Source: DASXHZ01 sp036488085 (lineage in GTDB: Bacteria; Acidobacteriota; Thermoanaerobaculia; Gp7-AA8). From it: DNA of 12,489 nucleotides. The stretch is from the NCBI GenBank assembly GCA_036488085.1, contig DASXHZ010000104.1:1-12489 (forward strand), read 5' to 3'. The notes below the pieces were generated by a model, which was not told the origin of the DNA, did not search any database, and saw only the letters and a list, made by a program, of their open reading frames with translations. Shown here piece after piece: positions 12,326 through 12,489 of the stretch; the first letter of the stretch is position 1; the number at the start of each line of letters is the position of its first letter. The position numbers were made by a program, and so were the translations under genes.

Positions 12326-12489
12326 GGCATCCGGCGAATGCCCGTGTGAGTCGGCAATTGTCCGCGGCATCCGGCAAATGCCCGTGGCATCCGGCAAATG
12401 CCCGTGGCATCCGGTAGATGCCCGTGGCATCCGGCAAATGCCCGTGGCATCCGGCAGATGCCCGTGGCATCCGGCAGATGCCCGTGGCA
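12326..12489. repeat. 20-bp tandem palindromic repeat array, running off the window
   Basis: The unit GGCATCCGGCAAATGCCCGT repeats with exact 20-base spacing from 12326. Unit 1 has one change. Unit 2 (12346-12365) is degenerate (13 of 20) but in phase. Units 3-8 (12366-12485) are near identical, with A/G variation at position 12 and one C/T change in unit 5. Unit 9 is cut by the window end. Each unit holds the inverted pair GGCAT/ATGCC. There are no spacers, and the 20-base period shifts frame, so it is neither CRISPR nor evidently coding. Confidence 0.95.

Noticed and set aside
12247..12450. Minus-strand open frames reading through the 20-bp repeats
   Set aside because: All frames stay open because the unit lacks stops; the peptide merely cycles with the repeat and ends in random sequence.
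12326..12489. CRISPR array
   Set aside because: Units abut with no unique spacers, and no cas gene is present.

Overview
The window is GC-rich, gene-dense chromosomal DNA of housekeeping character. It most resembles a Gram-negative, Acidobacteriota-like bacterium. That guess rests on gene content, a lipid A-type acyltransferase tail, an AccA and a secreted protein of a style seen in that group; no rRNA or other marker here settles it.

Bases 1-3953 hold a tightly packed plus-strand operon: the C-terminal part of a DUF374 acyltransferase, a YicC-family RNase, guanylate kinase (gmk), RNA polymerase omega (rpoZ), the bifunctional coenzyme A enzyme CoaBC, and a family 4 Fe-S uracil-DNA glycosylase. 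Almost every junction overlaps (ATGA, 11 bp, 29 bp, GTGA), so translational coupling is likely. The order yicC-gmk-rpoZ-coaBC-priA is an old conserved cluster (compare Bacillus subtilis yloC-remA-gmk-rpoZ-coaBC-priA). Here it is interrupted: a convergent YfhO-like membrane protein (3943-6174, minus) and a divergent secreted or anchored protein (6204-7046, plus) sit between the glycosylase and priA. PriA starts on a GTG overlapping the stop codon of the secreted protein.

After priA come a convergent minus-strand hypothetical gene (9595-10131) and, divergent from it by 18 bases, accA (10150-11103), which encodes acetyl-CoA carboxyltransferase alpha. The right end is looser: a repeat-bearing spacer, two minus-strand conserved hypothetical genes (one soluble and AT-richer, one with four membrane segments), and a 20-bp tandem repeat array that runs off the window.

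The most striking layer is not a gene. At least seven hairpin-forming palindromic elements are spread over the 12.5 kb. Three lie in frame inside protein genes (uracil-DNA glycosylase, YfhO-like protein, PriA), each placed in a linker or low-complexity stretch. The YfhO copy shares a 21-base head (19 of 21 identical) with two intergenic copies that are themselves identical over 30 bases. This looks like a genome colonised by REP/REPIN-like or Rickettsia RPE-like elements that core genes tolerate. A second notable point is an 11-A run in the acyltransferase gene that puts its two halves out of frame, either a sequence error or a site of transcriptional slippage.
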